NCBI GenBank assembly: GCA_019637395.1
Contig: JAHBVR010000015.1
Coordinates: 62,001-126,000, forward strand
Length of the DNA: 64,000 nucleotides
DNA from: Vulcanimicrobiota bacterium
GTDB lineage: Bacteria; Vulcanimicrobiota; Xenobia; Xenobiales; JADMJV01
Reading direction: 5' to 3'
Shown: piece by piece, positions 33,088 through 41,564 of the stretch
Layout: the number at the start of each line of letters is the position of its first letter
Position numbering within the stretch: position 1 is the stretch's first letter
Position numbers and translations under genes: made by a program
Notes under the pieces: generated by a model
The model's database searches: none
What the model was told of the DNA's origin: nothing
What the model saw: the letters and a program-made list of their open reading frames with translations, nothing else

Positions 33088-34233
33088 TTACCTGCCTTGG
33101 GCTGCCGGAGCCGGGGTGGCGTTGGCTCCCGGGGTATTGCCTTGAATGAGGCGGTGGAATTCTTCAGGGCTGCTACACTTGGAGATAGCGTCTTCGTAGG
33201 TAATCAATCCCTGTTGGTAGAGGTTTCTGAGTGACATGTCGAGCGACATCATGCCGTGCTGGGCGCCGGACATAATGGCGTTGGGCAATTGGTGCGATTT
33301 GCCTTCGCGGATGATGTTGCGAATAGCGGGCGTAACCGGCATCAGCTCCATGGCCATCACGCGGCCGCCGCCTTTGGCTTTGGGCACGAGAGTTTGACAG
33401 AGAATGCCTTCCAGCGTAACCGAGAGCTGCATACGAATCTGCTGCTGCTGGTGAGGCGGAAAGATGTCGATAACGCGGTCGACGGTAGTGGTGGCGCTAT
33501 TGGTGTGGAGAGTAGCGAACACGCAGTGGCCGGTTTCGGCGGCCGAGATGGCGATGGCCGTCGTCTCCAGATCGCGCATTTCGCCGATGAGAATCACGTC
33601 CGGATCTTGTCGCAAAACGTGCTTCAGAGCCAGCGTAAAGCTGTGCGTATCGAAACCCACTTCGCGCTGGCTGATGACGCAGTTCTTGTCTTTGTGCAAG
33701 AATTCGATAGGGTCCTCGATGGTGACGATGTGAGAGCGACGATTCTCGTTGATGTGGTTGATCATGGCCGCCAGGGTGGTGGATTTACCGGAACCGGTCG
33801 GTCCGGTTACCAGCACCAGGCCGCGCGGGCGCATGGCCAGGTCCTTCAGAATGGGCGGCATTTTCAGCTCGTCCAAGCTGAGCGGGCGGGCGGGAATGAC
33901 GCGCAGAGCCGAGCCCCAGGAACCACGCTGCAGGTAGATATTAACGCGGAAACGGCTCAGACCGGGAACCGAGTAGGCCAGATCAAGCTCCTTTTCGGCG
34001 ATGAACTTGGCCTTTTGTTCGTCCGTCAGAATACTTTCAATCATCGCGCGGACGCTTTCGGGAGTGAGGATTTCGTAAGTGGCCGGAGTCAACTCGCCGT
34101 CGATACGAATCATCGGGGCGCTGCCCGTTTTCAAATGCAGGTCGGAAGCGCCTCGCTCGACCATCAGGTGCAGCAAATCGTCGATGGAGAGCATTCCAGA
34201 TTCGAGAATGCCGTCTTGTGTCAACCCGTCCAT
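33088..34233 (-). CDS. pilT: Twitching motility retraction ATPase PilT
   Basis: 381 residues. All PilT features are intact: SRFRVNIYLQRG in the N-domain, Walker A GPTGSGKS (144-151), the Asp box TIEDPIEFLH (171-180), Walker B ILIGEMRD (214-221) and the His box ATLHTNSA (240-247). PilT is a hexamer at the base of the type IV pilus that powers pilus retraction. ATG 34233 is chosen for the AAAGGGA site and because a longer frame (to 34485) only adds low-quality sequence. It heads the pilT-paralogue-serS run. Pseudopilin genes lie 13 kb away. Confidence 0.95.
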   Translation of the reverse strand: MDGLTQDGILESGMLSIDDLLHLMVERGASDLHLKTGSAPMIRIDGELTPATYEILTPESVRAMIESILTDEQKAKFIAEKELDLAYSVPGLSRFRVNIYLQRGSWGSALRVIPARPLSLDELKMPPILKDLAMRPRGLVLVTGPTGSGKSTTLAAMINHINENRRSHIVTIEDPIEFLHKDKNCVISQREVGFDTHSFTLALKHVLRQDPDVILIGEMRDLETTAIAISAAETGHCVFATLHTNSATTTVDRVIDIFPPHQQQQIRMQLSVTLEGILCQTLVPKAKGGGRVMAMELMPVTPAIRNIIREGKSHQLPNAIMSGAQHGMMSLDMSLRNLYQQGLITYEDAISKCSSPEEFHRLIQGNTPGANATPAPAAQGR

Positions 34234-34405
34234 TAAGAGTTCCCTTTCTTTATACCGTATCGCCTGTTTCTCTTTGCCGCGATGCATAACCTTTTGTTGT
34301 TGCGGGGGTTTTTGGCGACCCTTTTCAAGCGAACGCGTGTTTGGGCCAGGTTTGGCGCCATTTGCGCTGCAGGGACTGGAATGGTTTTCAAGAATCGGCT
34401 CGTCC

Positions 34406-35404
34406 ATGGATGTGGCCTTTCTTTTAAGTCCGGGCTCAGCCGGTTGGTTGGGGCGAGTGGCTTCGCTGCTCCGGGGCTTTCGCAACGTTCCCCTGGTGAT
34501 GCGCCATCACGTGGTGGCCCATAAGGCGGTGGTGGAGGTCCGGCGCTGGAGCGAGACGGGCTACGTGCGCCTGGATGATTCCCTGTGGCTGAGTCCGGCG
34601 GGCGAGTTGTTTGTGGCCGATGCCCAGAAGCGCCGCTGGATTCGCCAGCACCTGGGCGAGCACATCTATGATGAAGTATTTGCCCTGGCGCGGGTGGCCC
34701 GGCCTTCTGTGGCCCAGTTAGAGTTGGTGTTGGATCGACTGATGTCCCAACACGGCAGCGTTTTCTGGGCGGCCTGGGATGAATTATCTTGCGAGCACAG
34801 AGCGCGACTGGCTCGAGTGGAGCACGGTTGGCACGTTTTGCGACCGGCGCTGGAGGCGCGGGCGCTGGATATTTTGCCGGTGTTGCTGTCTCCTGAGGCG
34901 CATCCGCGCTCGCGGGCGGCTTTGTTGGAGGCTGGTGCGGAGGGAGCTTATGCCCCGCCAGCCGAGGTTCTACCCTGGTTGCTGCTCCAGGTGGAATGGA
35001 ATTTGAGTCCTGGCGTGCTGGGTTTGGCGCGGGCTTCGATTGCCCGCCACGGGGGCCAGGCCTGGGAGCTACGCTCGCATCCCAATGTGGCGGTGCGGCG
35101 CCGGTTGGTGCAATTGCTGCCCTCCCGGTTACCCTGGGTGGACTGGCTGATGGTCGAAGCGGATCCGACCGTGCGCCAGGCTTTGCGCCTCCGGGTGGAA
35201 GAGGATTGCGAGTTGCCGGTGCTGGCTGAGCAACTGCGTTTTGAAAGCGAACCGGCGCGCAAAGGCGCCCTGGGCTGGTTGTTGATGCACTGGTCCAAGC
35301 CGGTGGAGTCGCGCCGGATCTTCCAGTCGGTGGAGGGAGCTTTGAGTGTGCCTCAGCGCGAGATTCTGGAGCGCCGCCGGCGTGAGGGACGACGCCGTGT
35401 CTGA
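34406..35404 (+). CDS. HEAT-like repeat protein
   Basis: About 332 residues from ATG 34406. The sequence is helical with repeated hydrophobic and arginine-rich segments (HPNVAVRRRLVQLL, EADPTVRQALRL), as in HEAT/armadillo-type repeats, which bind proteins. No signal peptide or catalytic motif. It is divergent from pilT and overlaps the start of mutY by 8 bp, so it is probably coupled to mutY. The start is not certain because no good ribosome site is visible. Confidence 0.65.
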   Translation: MDVAFLLSPGSAGWLGRVASLLRGFRNVPLVMRHHVVAHKAVVEVRRWSETGYVRLDDSLWLSPAGELFVADAQKRRWIRQHLGEHIYDEVFALARVARPSVAQLELVLDRLMSQHGSVFWAAWDELSCEHRARLARVEHGWHVLRPALEARALDILPVLLSPEAHPRSRAALLEAGAEGAYAPPAEVLPWLLLQVEWNLSPGVLGLARASIARHGGQAWELRSHPNVAVRRRLVQLLPSRLPWVDWLMVEADPTVRQALRLRVEEDCELPVLAEQLRFESEPARKGALGWLLMHWSKPVESRRIFQSVEGALSVPQREILERRRREGRRRV

Positions 35405-36374
35405 ACTGCTCGCCTGGTACGATCGCGAGCGGCGGGATTTGCCCTGGCGACGGACCCGCGACCCCTATGCCATTTTGGTTAGCGAAGTGATGTTGCAGCA
35501 GACCCGGGTGGAGGCGGTCATTCCGTATTACCTGCGCTTTCTGGAGCGTTTTCCTGACGTTGGGGCGTTGGCTTCGGCAACGCTTGATTCCGTCTATGAA
35601 ATGTGGGCCGGCCTGGGTTATTACCGGCGGGCCCGCAATTTGCAGGCCACGGCTCAGGCAGTGGTTTCTCTCGGCGGATTCCCGTTGGTTTTGCAGGATT
35701 TGCCGGGTGTGGGTGAGTACACGGCGGCGGCGCTGGCTTCGATTGCCTTCGGGCGGCCGGCGGTGGCTCTGGACGGAAACGCGTTACGTGTATGGTCCCG
35801 GTATTTTGCTTATGAAGGCGCGGTGATGTCAGTAGCGGCGCGGCGCTTTTTTACGGAGCGGGTACTGGGGTTGATTCCCGCGGATCGGGCCGGCGATTTT
35901 ACTCAGGCGGTGATGGAACTGGGCGCGCGGGTCTGTCTGGCGCGCCAGCCGCGTTGTCTGGTTTGTCCTTTGCAGTCGGGTTGCGCGGCTTTGGCGCGCG
36001 GGCTGACCGAGTCGATTCCCAAGCCGTCGGTCAAGGCGCGCCGAGAGAAAGTGGCACTATGCGCGCTACGGATTTTTTGTGGGGATCGGGTTCTCTTGGA
36101 ACGCCGCGAGAGGGACCCGTTCCTGGCCGGACAGTGGGTGACGCCCTGGTTTTTCGAGCCCTTCTCCCAGGTGGGGCCGGACTACCTGGCGCGTTTTCCC
36201 GGGGGTGAGCCGCGCCGGGTGGGCACGGTTTCGCACGGAGTGACTTTCCGCGACTTGACGATCGAAGTCTGGGAATGGGAGACTTCGCGGGAGTCTTGTG
36301 ATGAGGAGCAGCGTTGGGCTGGCCTGGATGCACGGTTGCCCCGGCTGGCGTCGCTCGTTCTGGAGTTGGCTTAA
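35397..36374 (+). CDS. mutY: A/G-specific adenine glycosylase
   Basis: MutY removes adenine mispaired with 8-oxoguanine. The 325 residues include DLPWR, the catalytic glutamate in SEVMLQQTRV, the helix-hairpin-helix LPGVGEYTAAAL, the catalytic aspartate in LDGNALRVWSR, and the four cysteines of the [4Fe-4S] cluster spaced C-x6-C-x2-C-x5-C. The C-terminal NUDIX-like domain (CALRIFCGDRVLLERR...VSHGVTFRDL) helps to recognise 8-oxoG. GTG 35397 is preferred because GAGGGA lies eight bases upstream. It overlaps the upstream gene by 8 bp and the convergent gene by 4 bp. Confidence 0.95.
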   Translation: MSELLAWYDRERRDLPWRRTRDPYAILVSEVMLQQTRVEAVIPYYLRFLERFPDVGALASATLDSVYEMWAGLGYYRRARNLQATAQAVVSLGGFPLVLQDLPGVGEYTAAALASIAFGRPAVALDGNALRVWSRYFAYEGAVMSVAARRFFTERVLGLIPADRAGDFTQAVMELGARVCLARQPRCLVCPLQSGCAALARGLTESIPKPSVKARREKVALCALRIFCGDRVLLERRERDPFLAGQWVTPWFFEPFSQVGPDYLARFPGGEPRRVGTVSHGVTFRDLTIEVWEWETSRESCDEEQRWAGLDARLPRLASLVLELA

Positions 36375-36961
36375 TCCATCTCGTAGGTTTCGAGGATGCG
36401 GGAGCGCAGCATGTTGCCCTCCTTGCTGAACCAGTAGAGCTTTTTGTTGAAGCGCCGGGGAGCTTCCGGGGTGGGGCGCAGCTCCACCCAGGTGATGATG
36501 CGCACCGAGCCGCTCAGGTTGGCCAGAGTTTCGGGATTGCTCCACTTGACCCAGTTCGTGCCAAAATGGGGCGGGCGCTTTTTGACCATCGTCTCGCCGA
36601 AGCCGAACTGGGCCTGCTCGAGCCACTGGGTGGCCAGCGCGATTTTGCCCGGACCGTCGGCCTGCTCCCAACCGTGAGCGCGCAGGGCAACCCCGCAAGC
36701 CTCGCCGGGAGTGACCAGCTTGTTGTCCACCAGGGCGCTGCCGATCAGGCAGTCGCCCTGGCCAATCACAAAACCGATGAGGGCCACTTCTGGAAAATCG
36801 GCGGGCTTGAGCACGCGCACCTGGTCGGCTTTAAGCAGTTGTTTTTCGTCGCGTCCGACGTTGAGCTTTTCAAGTAGCGCCGGGTCGGGGGGTTCGGGAG
36901 CGGCCCAGGCCAGGCCGAGGGCGGCGGCGGTCAAACAAAAAACCCACAGGAATCTCTTCAC
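36371..36961 (-). CDS. Hypothetical secreted protein
   Basis: 196 residues with a signal peptide (MKRFLWVFCLTAAALGLAWA) from GTG 36961. The mature part is alpha/beta with two cysteines (DCLIG, EACGV); no known family is recognised. The start codon lies within a terminator-type hairpin (36939-36973), so its expression may depend on read-through or on a separate promoter in the upstream gene. Its end overlaps mutY by 4 bp on the opposite strand. Confidence 0.7.
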   Translation of the reverse strand: MKRFLWVFCLTAAALGLAWAAPEPPDPALLEKLNVGRDEKQLLKADQVRVLKPADFPEVALIGFVIGQGDCLIGSALVDNKLVTPGEACGVALRAHGWEQADGPGKIALATQWLEQAQFGFGETMVKKRPPHFGTNWVKWSNPETLANLSGSVRIITWVELRPTPEAPRRFNKKLYWFSKEGNMLRSRILETYEMD

Positions 36962-36975
36962 CTGCGGGCTTTTTT
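36939..36975. terminator. Bidirectional terminator overlapping a start codon
   Basis: On the minus strand CCCGCAGG pairs with CCTGTGGG (one G-T pair) and TTTTTTG follows; on the plus strand the same stem is followed by CTTTTTT. It would end the gene at 36998-37453. The GTG of the next minus-strand gene lies in the stem-loop. Confidence 0.6.
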
Positions 36976-36997
36976 GGGCTCTGCGCCTGAATCCTTT

Positions 36998-37453
36998 TTA
37001 TCGATAGTGATAACAGAGACGATAGGTTCCCGGGGGCTCGACGCGCACGTAAATTCCGGGCCGGATCGGGAGAATGGGAATACGATTGGTGTAGCCCAGA
37101 TCGACGGGGTTGACGCGATTGTTGCCGCGCAACTCCATCATCGATATCTGACCTTCCAGGCTCAGAGTGACGCGGTCTTTGAGCCAGGGGCTTTTGAAGT
37201 CCGGTCCAAGAATTTCGGCGGCGGTGGGAGCCTGCTGGGCGATATTGATGCCCAGTGAAGGGGCGACACGATTGGAGCCGACGCCCGGTGTCAGTTCGTA
37301 GGCGGACTTGCCGCCCGGAGTTCCGGGAGCGGGTCCCTGAGGGGTGTAGGACTGTGTTTTACCGCGGCGGGCACGGATTTCTTGAATCTTATCTCGGTAG
37401 TCGTCGGACACTGCGGGCCCCAATCTTGACAAATACTGATCAGAGGGTAGCAC
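36998..37453 (-). CDS. Hypothetical Pro/Gly-containing protein
   Basis: 151 residues from GTG 37453. The N-terminal 30 are helical and charged (DDYRDKIQEIRARRG); a Pro/Gly/Ser-rich stretch runs to about 65; the remainder is beta-rich and ends in PPGTYRLCYHYR. No signal peptide or membrane segment. It begins 54 bp after the XRE-nuclease-fold gene on the same strand, so the two may be cotranscribed, and is followed by a terminator. The family is not recognised. Confidence 0.5.
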   Translation of the reverse strand: MLPSDQYLSRLGPAVSDDYRDKIQEIRARRGKTQSYTPQGPAPGTPGGKSAYELTPGVGSNRVAPSLGINIAQQAPTAAEILGPDFKSPWLKDRVTLSLEGQISMMELRGNNRVNPVDLGYTNRIPILPIRPGIYVRVEPPGTYRLCYHYR

Positions 37454-37507
37454 GCGATGGAGAAATTTCCAAGCCTTTTCTTTGCCGAAACGTTAACGGG
37501 TTCGACC

Positions 37508-38305
37508 CTAAGCACTGAGGCGGCTGAGACTGTCCAGGCTTGCCTGCAATTCCTGGGCGAAGCGCAGCCCCAGGATGACTTCCGAGGAAAAGCGCAGGGT
37601 GTCAATCAGAAGTTGTTGGTCACGCCTGGCGTCCCATTCGGCGTTCTGGTGGGCTCCCCCATCGAGTTCCAGTCTGATCCAAGGTTTTCTGGTTCCCGCC
37701 AGGTTGAGAAGCATGCCGTCGGGTCTGAGAATGCGTTGATTGGCGATGATTGAGAGCTGAGGAAAGAGCAGATACTTTTTGGGCATCCAGAAGGCGGGCC
37801 GTTGCGTCATTCCCAGGCTGAGTCCCTGACTGTCTACCGGCGGGTAGGGAGCGCAGCCCAGAGCATTGGGGCTGGCCATCACCGCTTCCGCCCCGTGAAC
37901 AAAGAGCTGAGTCCAACTGAGCGGCTCCTGGAGTGCGTCACAGCGGACCTGACGGCGGAAAGCCAACGGGGGAAGCTTGCCGAGGTCGAGCTTGCGGTAG
38001 AGGTCCTCGTATGCCGGCGTAGCCCCGGCCCAGGTGGTGCAGCTTTCCGGTTTGGTCTGCCAGCGGTTGACGCCACCCAGTCGGTGTTGGTGGCTGAGGG
38101 ACAGGAACATCTCAGGCGGAAGCTGGTGGGCTTGCTTAAGAAATTGGTAGACTTTCGGCAACAGTTCTGCAGGCCAGCGGCGGCGGCCGGATTCGTAGTC
38201 GCAAAGGCGACGCGGATCGACTTGAAGGTGGTGAGCCAGAGAGCCTTGAGAGATCCCCCGGCTGGTGCGGACTTCTCGTACACTTCGTAGGGCATCCTCG
38301 TTCAT
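37508..38305 (-). CDS. XRE-type HTH protein with DUF559/PD-(D/E)XK-like C-terminus, copy 2
   Basis: 265 residues from ATG 38305 behind GGAGGAAC. Residues 8-45 are an XRE HTH (SQGSLAHHLQVDPRRLCDYESG). The rest aligns by eye with the protein at 26027-26791: GAEAVMASPNALG (138-150), YLLFPQ (178-183), RPDG (194-197), RLELDGGAH (211-219), DARRD (225-229) and LRFSSEVI. D196, E213, D215 and H219 match the DUF559 pattern (D, then ExDG-x-x-H, then D-x-RRD), and this copy keeps the RRD that copy 1 lost. It may be a nuclease tied to a DNA-binding domain, or a regulator on a nuclease scaffold. Confidence 0.78.
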   Translation of the reverse strand: MNEDALRSVREVRTSRGISQGSLAHHLQVDPRRLCDYESGRRRWPAELLPKVYQFLKQAHQLPPEMFLSLSHQHRLGGVNRWQTKPESCTTWAGATPAYEDLYRKLDLGKLPPLAFRRQVRCDALQEPLSWTQLFVHGAEAVMASPNALGCAPYPPVDSQGLSLGMTQRPAFWMPKKYLLFPQLSIIANQRILRPDGMLLNLAGTRKPWIRLELDGGAHQNAEWDARRDQQLLIDTLRFSSEVILGLRFAQELQASLDSLSRLSA

Positions 38306-38401
38306 GGTCGTTCCTCCGTGCTTGATGCTGCGCGTAGCTTAGCCTGCGAGGCACGACGTGTGTTTAACTCAGTGCGGCCAAAGGATGAACTTTCTTGTTC
38401 A

Positions 38402-38614
38402 TTTCTGGGTGTGGAGGCCGTTCCGCTGGGGGTGTTTTCGAGGGGGCGGAGGCCTGGGGGCGGAGTTTCCGCCACGGCTGCTCCGCGGAGGCCGGTTCGG
38501 GGCTGTTTCCGAGGGGGGGGCGGAGCCCTGAGGGCGGAGCCCTGAGGGCGGAGACCCCGCCACGGCTGCTCCGCGGAGGCCGGTTTGGGGCTGTTTCCGA
38601 GGGGGGGTGTTGGC
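38402..38614. repeat. G-rich direct repeats in a 309-bp intergenic gap
   Basis: The gap 38306-38614 has no convincing gene. Two 51-bp copies (38469-38519 and 38557-38607) differ at one base and are 88 bp apart, and a 14-bp unit (GGCGGAGCCCTGAG) repeats in tandem between them. An earlier degenerate copy starts near 38413. They lie between the topoisomerase 3' end and the XRE gene start. The strong G/C asymmetry could allow unusual secondary structure. Confidence 0.7.
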
Positions 38615-41443
38615 CTAAGGCTGGACCAGGCGCACTTTGGGCTTGGCCGGAGCCTTGGCTTCAGCCTTAGGAGCGGCTTTCTTGGCCGGGGCTTTCTTCT
38701 TGGCCGTCGCTTTCTTGGCGGTGGCTTTCTTGGTGGGCGCCTTTTTAGCGCCGTCGGCCGCGGCGGTTTTGGCCGCCGACTTGGCGATGGTGGCGGCCAC
38801 TTTGGTGGTGGCCGCCGTCTTCTTCTTGGCAGTGGCTTTCTTGGCGGGCGCCTTCTTGGAGGAAGCCTTCTTACCGCCGCCTTCCTTGGGTTCGCGCGGA
38901 GGAAACTCGAAGGTGTGGCGTCCGTTGGCCTGCATCGTCAGCTTGGCCGTAAAGGGCCGTCCGAAGCGTGAGATAAAGTCGGGCAATTCCGGAGTGGAGC
39001 CGGTGGTGAAATAGGCCAGCGCTTCTTCTACCTGGATTTCCCGCTGGCACACCAGCTTGGGTAGCACCACGCCAATTTTGCGCTTGGGGTGGTCGGCCAC
39101 GCACTTGTTGAGACAGCGGTAGTTGGAGGGAGTTTCGTAGACCGCGCAACCGTCCGGCAACAGCGGGCAGGGAGCGAGCGGGGCGGCATTGGGATCGATG
39201 GCGTCTCCCCCACTGCTGCCGTCTCCGCCTTCGGAAACGGTCTCCAATTGGAATTCCTCGTTGAACTTGAGGCGGGCGGCGTAACCGCGGCCTGAACTGG
39301 TCAGGAAGCCTTCCAGCACGGCTGTCTGGCCGTCTTTGAGCAACTCGCCCACGGTGACGCGCTCGATGTAGCGTCCGCTACGCTCCTTCCAGATGATGAA
39401 GGTACAGGGAGCATCCTTGCCGTTGTTGCGTTTGCACGCGTAGAAGCGGGACTGCTCGTAGACGTCGGCCTGCTGGCACTTGGGGCAGCGACCCAGCGGC
39501 GGGTCGTCTTTGTAGAGTTCGTCATAAGAAAAGGTCTTGGCGCGCTCCACAATGGCCTTGACGTCGCCGAAGACTTCGTCCATGAACTGGCTGCGCTTGC
39601 GCTTGCCCTGCTCGACTTCTTGCAGATGCATTTCCAATTCGCCGGTAAGGCGGGCGCTGGCCAGCCGGTCGATCTTGATGCGCTTGAGCAGGTCGATGAG
39701 CAGAATGCCCTTGGAGGTGGCTCTGAGCACGCGTTCAGCGCGCCGCGAATATTGCTTGGAGATCAGGTTCTCGATGATTTCCGCGCGGGTGGCCGGGGTG
39801 CCCAGGCCTTTGCCCTTCATGGCCTCGGAGACGGCTTCATCGTCTTTGACTTGCTGGCCGGCGTGCTCCATCAGCGAAAGAATGCGAGCTTCGGTGATGC
39901 GCGCGGGAGGCTTGGTCTGCTCGGCTTCGGAACGGACGTCGGTGTTGGTGACGCCCACGGCTTTCGCCTTGCTGGTTTCCAGCGGCATTTCCACGCTGGC
40001 GCTTTCGCCTTGCAGGCTCTTGACCAGGGCGGCTTCGACATCGGCGCTGAGCTGCCCCAGCGGGGGCAGCTTGGCGTCCTCGCCTTCCTTACCGTAGACC
40101 TCGTACCAGCCGGGATCGTTGAGGTAGCGCGAACGAGTGCGGAAGTGTTCCTGGTTGACGGTGGTGATACGCTCGACCTCGATCCACACGGCCGGCGGGT
40201 AAAAGGCCGCCAGAAAGCGGCGCATGACCAGGTCATAGACGCGGGCGTCGTCACCCGAAAGCTCGGAACCGGGCATATTTTCGGTGGGAATGATGGCGAA
40301 GTGGTCGCTGACCTTGCTGTCGTCGAAAATCTTTTTCTGATTTTGCAGACCGTTTTTGAGCAGGTAGCGCGAGGCCTGACCGTAAGCAGTGGGCTGCAGT
40401 TTGCCCAGTACGGTCTGCACGTGTCCGACATAGTCGTTGGGCAGGCAGCGCGAGTCGGTTCTCGGGTAAGTCAGCAGCTTATGCTGCTCATAAAGCCTCT
40501 GAGCGGCCTGCAAGGTGCGCCGGGCCGAGAATCCAAACTTGCGGTTGGATTCGCGCTGCAGGCTGGTCAGATCGAACAGGGCGGGAGCGCTTTCTCTTCT
40601 GGGCTTGCGCGTTTCCTCAGCCTCGCCCGGCTTGCCTCTGACGGCTTCCAGGATACGTTCAAGTTCTTTGACATCCAGAATCCAGTCATCTTTGCGCGGC
40701 GAATCCGGGCTGGATTCGAACTTGGGATCGAACCAGGTGCCGGGATAGGTGTGGCTGGGGGCCTTGAAGTCGCCGGTGATGCGCCAGTAGGGCTCGGGGC
40801 GGTGGGTGAGCACCTCCAGTTCGCGCTCGGCCAGCAGGGCCAGGGTGGGCGTCTGCACGCGCCCGGCCGACCAGGCGGTGGTCTCGGTGCGGGTTTTCAT
40901 GCGCCGGGTCAGGGCACGGGTGGAATTCATGCCGATCAGCCAGTCGGCTTCGGCGCGGCAAAAGGCGGCGTCGCCCAGGCCGTCATAGTCGCTGCCGGGC
41001 TTCAGCTTGGAAAATCCGTCGCGGATGGCTTCCCGGGTCATGGACTGGAGCCACAGGCGCCAGGTGGGCTTGGTGCACTGAAAATGCTGGATGAGTTCGC
41101 GAAAGATGAGTTCGCCTTCGCGGCCGGCGTCGCAGGCGTTGATGACTTTGGTGACGTCGGGTCGCTTGGACAGTTTGGAGAGAACACGGATACGGTCGCT
41201 CTGGCCCTCCTTGGGCTTCCAGTCGAAGGATTCGGGAAGAATCGGTAGATCTTCGAGTAGCCAGCGTTTATACTTGGGATCGATCTCTTCGGGTTCTTTT
41301 AGCTCCAGGAGATGACCAACGGCCCAGGAGATGACGAACTGGTCGCTCTCCAGATGACTTTCGTGATTTTCACAGCCACCCAGGGCGGCTGCGATATCTC
41401 TGGCTACACTCGGCTTTTCGGCCACCACTAAGGCCTTGGACAC
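38615..41443 (-). CDS. Type IA DNA topoisomerase (TopB/Top3-like) with a histone H1-like tail
   Basis: 942 residues. The Toprim domain shows ALVVAEKPSVARDIA and CDAGREGELIFREL; the active tyrosine is in LTYPRTDSRCLP; SAGRVQTPTLALL and the ATRAEII region follow. Type IA enzymes relax negative supercoils or decatenate by single-strand passage. CxxC pairs near 660 (CPKCQ) and further cysteines suggest zinc-finger remnants. The last 90 residues are almost all Lys, Ala, Pro and Thr (KKA repeats), like eukaryotic histone H1 or bacterial HU/TopA tails that bind DNA. The N-terminus and lack of a full TopA zinc array favour TopB/Top3 over TopA. Divergent from fbaB. Confidence 0.9.
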   Translation of the reverse strand: MSKALVVAEKPSVARDIAAALGGCENHESHLESDQFVISWAVGHLLELKEPEEIDPKYKRWLLEDLPILPESFDWKPKEGQSDRIRVLSKLSKRPDVTKVINACDAGREGELIFRELIQHFQCTKPTWRLWLQSMTREAIRDGFSKLKPGSDYDGLGDAAFCRAEADWLIGMNSTRALTRRMKTRTETTAWSAGRVQTPTLALLAERELEVLTHRPEPYWRITGDFKAPSHTYPGTWFDPKFESSPDSPRKDDWILDVKELERILEAVRGKPGEAEETRKPRRESAPALFDLTSLQRESNRKFGFSARRTLQAAQRLYEQHKLLTYPRTDSRCLPNDYVGHVQTVLGKLQPTAYGQASRYLLKNGLQNQKKIFDDSKVSDHFAIIPTENMPGSELSGDDARVYDLVMRRFLAAFYPPAVWIEVERITTVNQEHFRTRSRYLNDPGWYEVYGKEGEDAKLPPLGQLSADVEAALVKSLQGESASVEMPLETSKAKAVGVTNTDVRSEAEQTKPPARITEARILSLMEHAGQQVKDDEAVSEAMKGKGLGTPATRAEIIENLISKQYSRRAERVLRATSKGILLIDLLKRIKIDRLASARLTGELEMHLQEVEQGKRKRSQFMDEVFGDVKAIVERAKTFSYDELYKDDPPLGRCPKCQQADVYEQSRFYACKRNNGKDAPCTFIIWKERSGRYIERVTVGELLKDGQTAVLEGFLTSSGRGYAARLKFNEEFQLETVSEGGDGSSGGDAIDPNAAPLAPCPLLPDGCAVYETPSNYRCLNKCVADHPKRKIGVVLPKLVCQREIQVEEALAYFTTGSTPELPDFISRFGRPFTAKLTMQANGRHTFEFPPREPKEGGGKKASSKKAPAKKATAKKKTAATTKVAATIAKSAAKTAAADGAKKAPTKKATAKKATAKKKAPAKKAAPKAEAKAPAKPKVRLVQP

Positions 41444-41564
41444 GGGACCTCCGATATTTTGGGGATTGGCCGAATATTTCCATCCGGTTTGGCGATCCCT
41501 GCTGCCAGGGATATCTACAGGTAGTTGACGAACCAGCCGTCAGCATTTTTCTTTTGAAGGGGTT

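Noticed and set aside
34236-34485. Longer PilT start (34485)
   Set aside because: The extra 84 residues lack PilT similarity, and ATG 34233 has a good ribosome site.
38402-38614. CRISPR array
   Set aside because: Only two 51-bp copies with unequal, repeat-containing spacers; no Cas gene is in the window.
38395-38670. 91-residue frame in the G-rich repeats
   Set aside because: Its sequence is just the translated repeat and G-run; it has no protein-like composition.
40806-41248. Long plus-strand frames across the topoisomerase
   Set aside because: These are codon-bias shadows of a strongly supported gene on the other strand.
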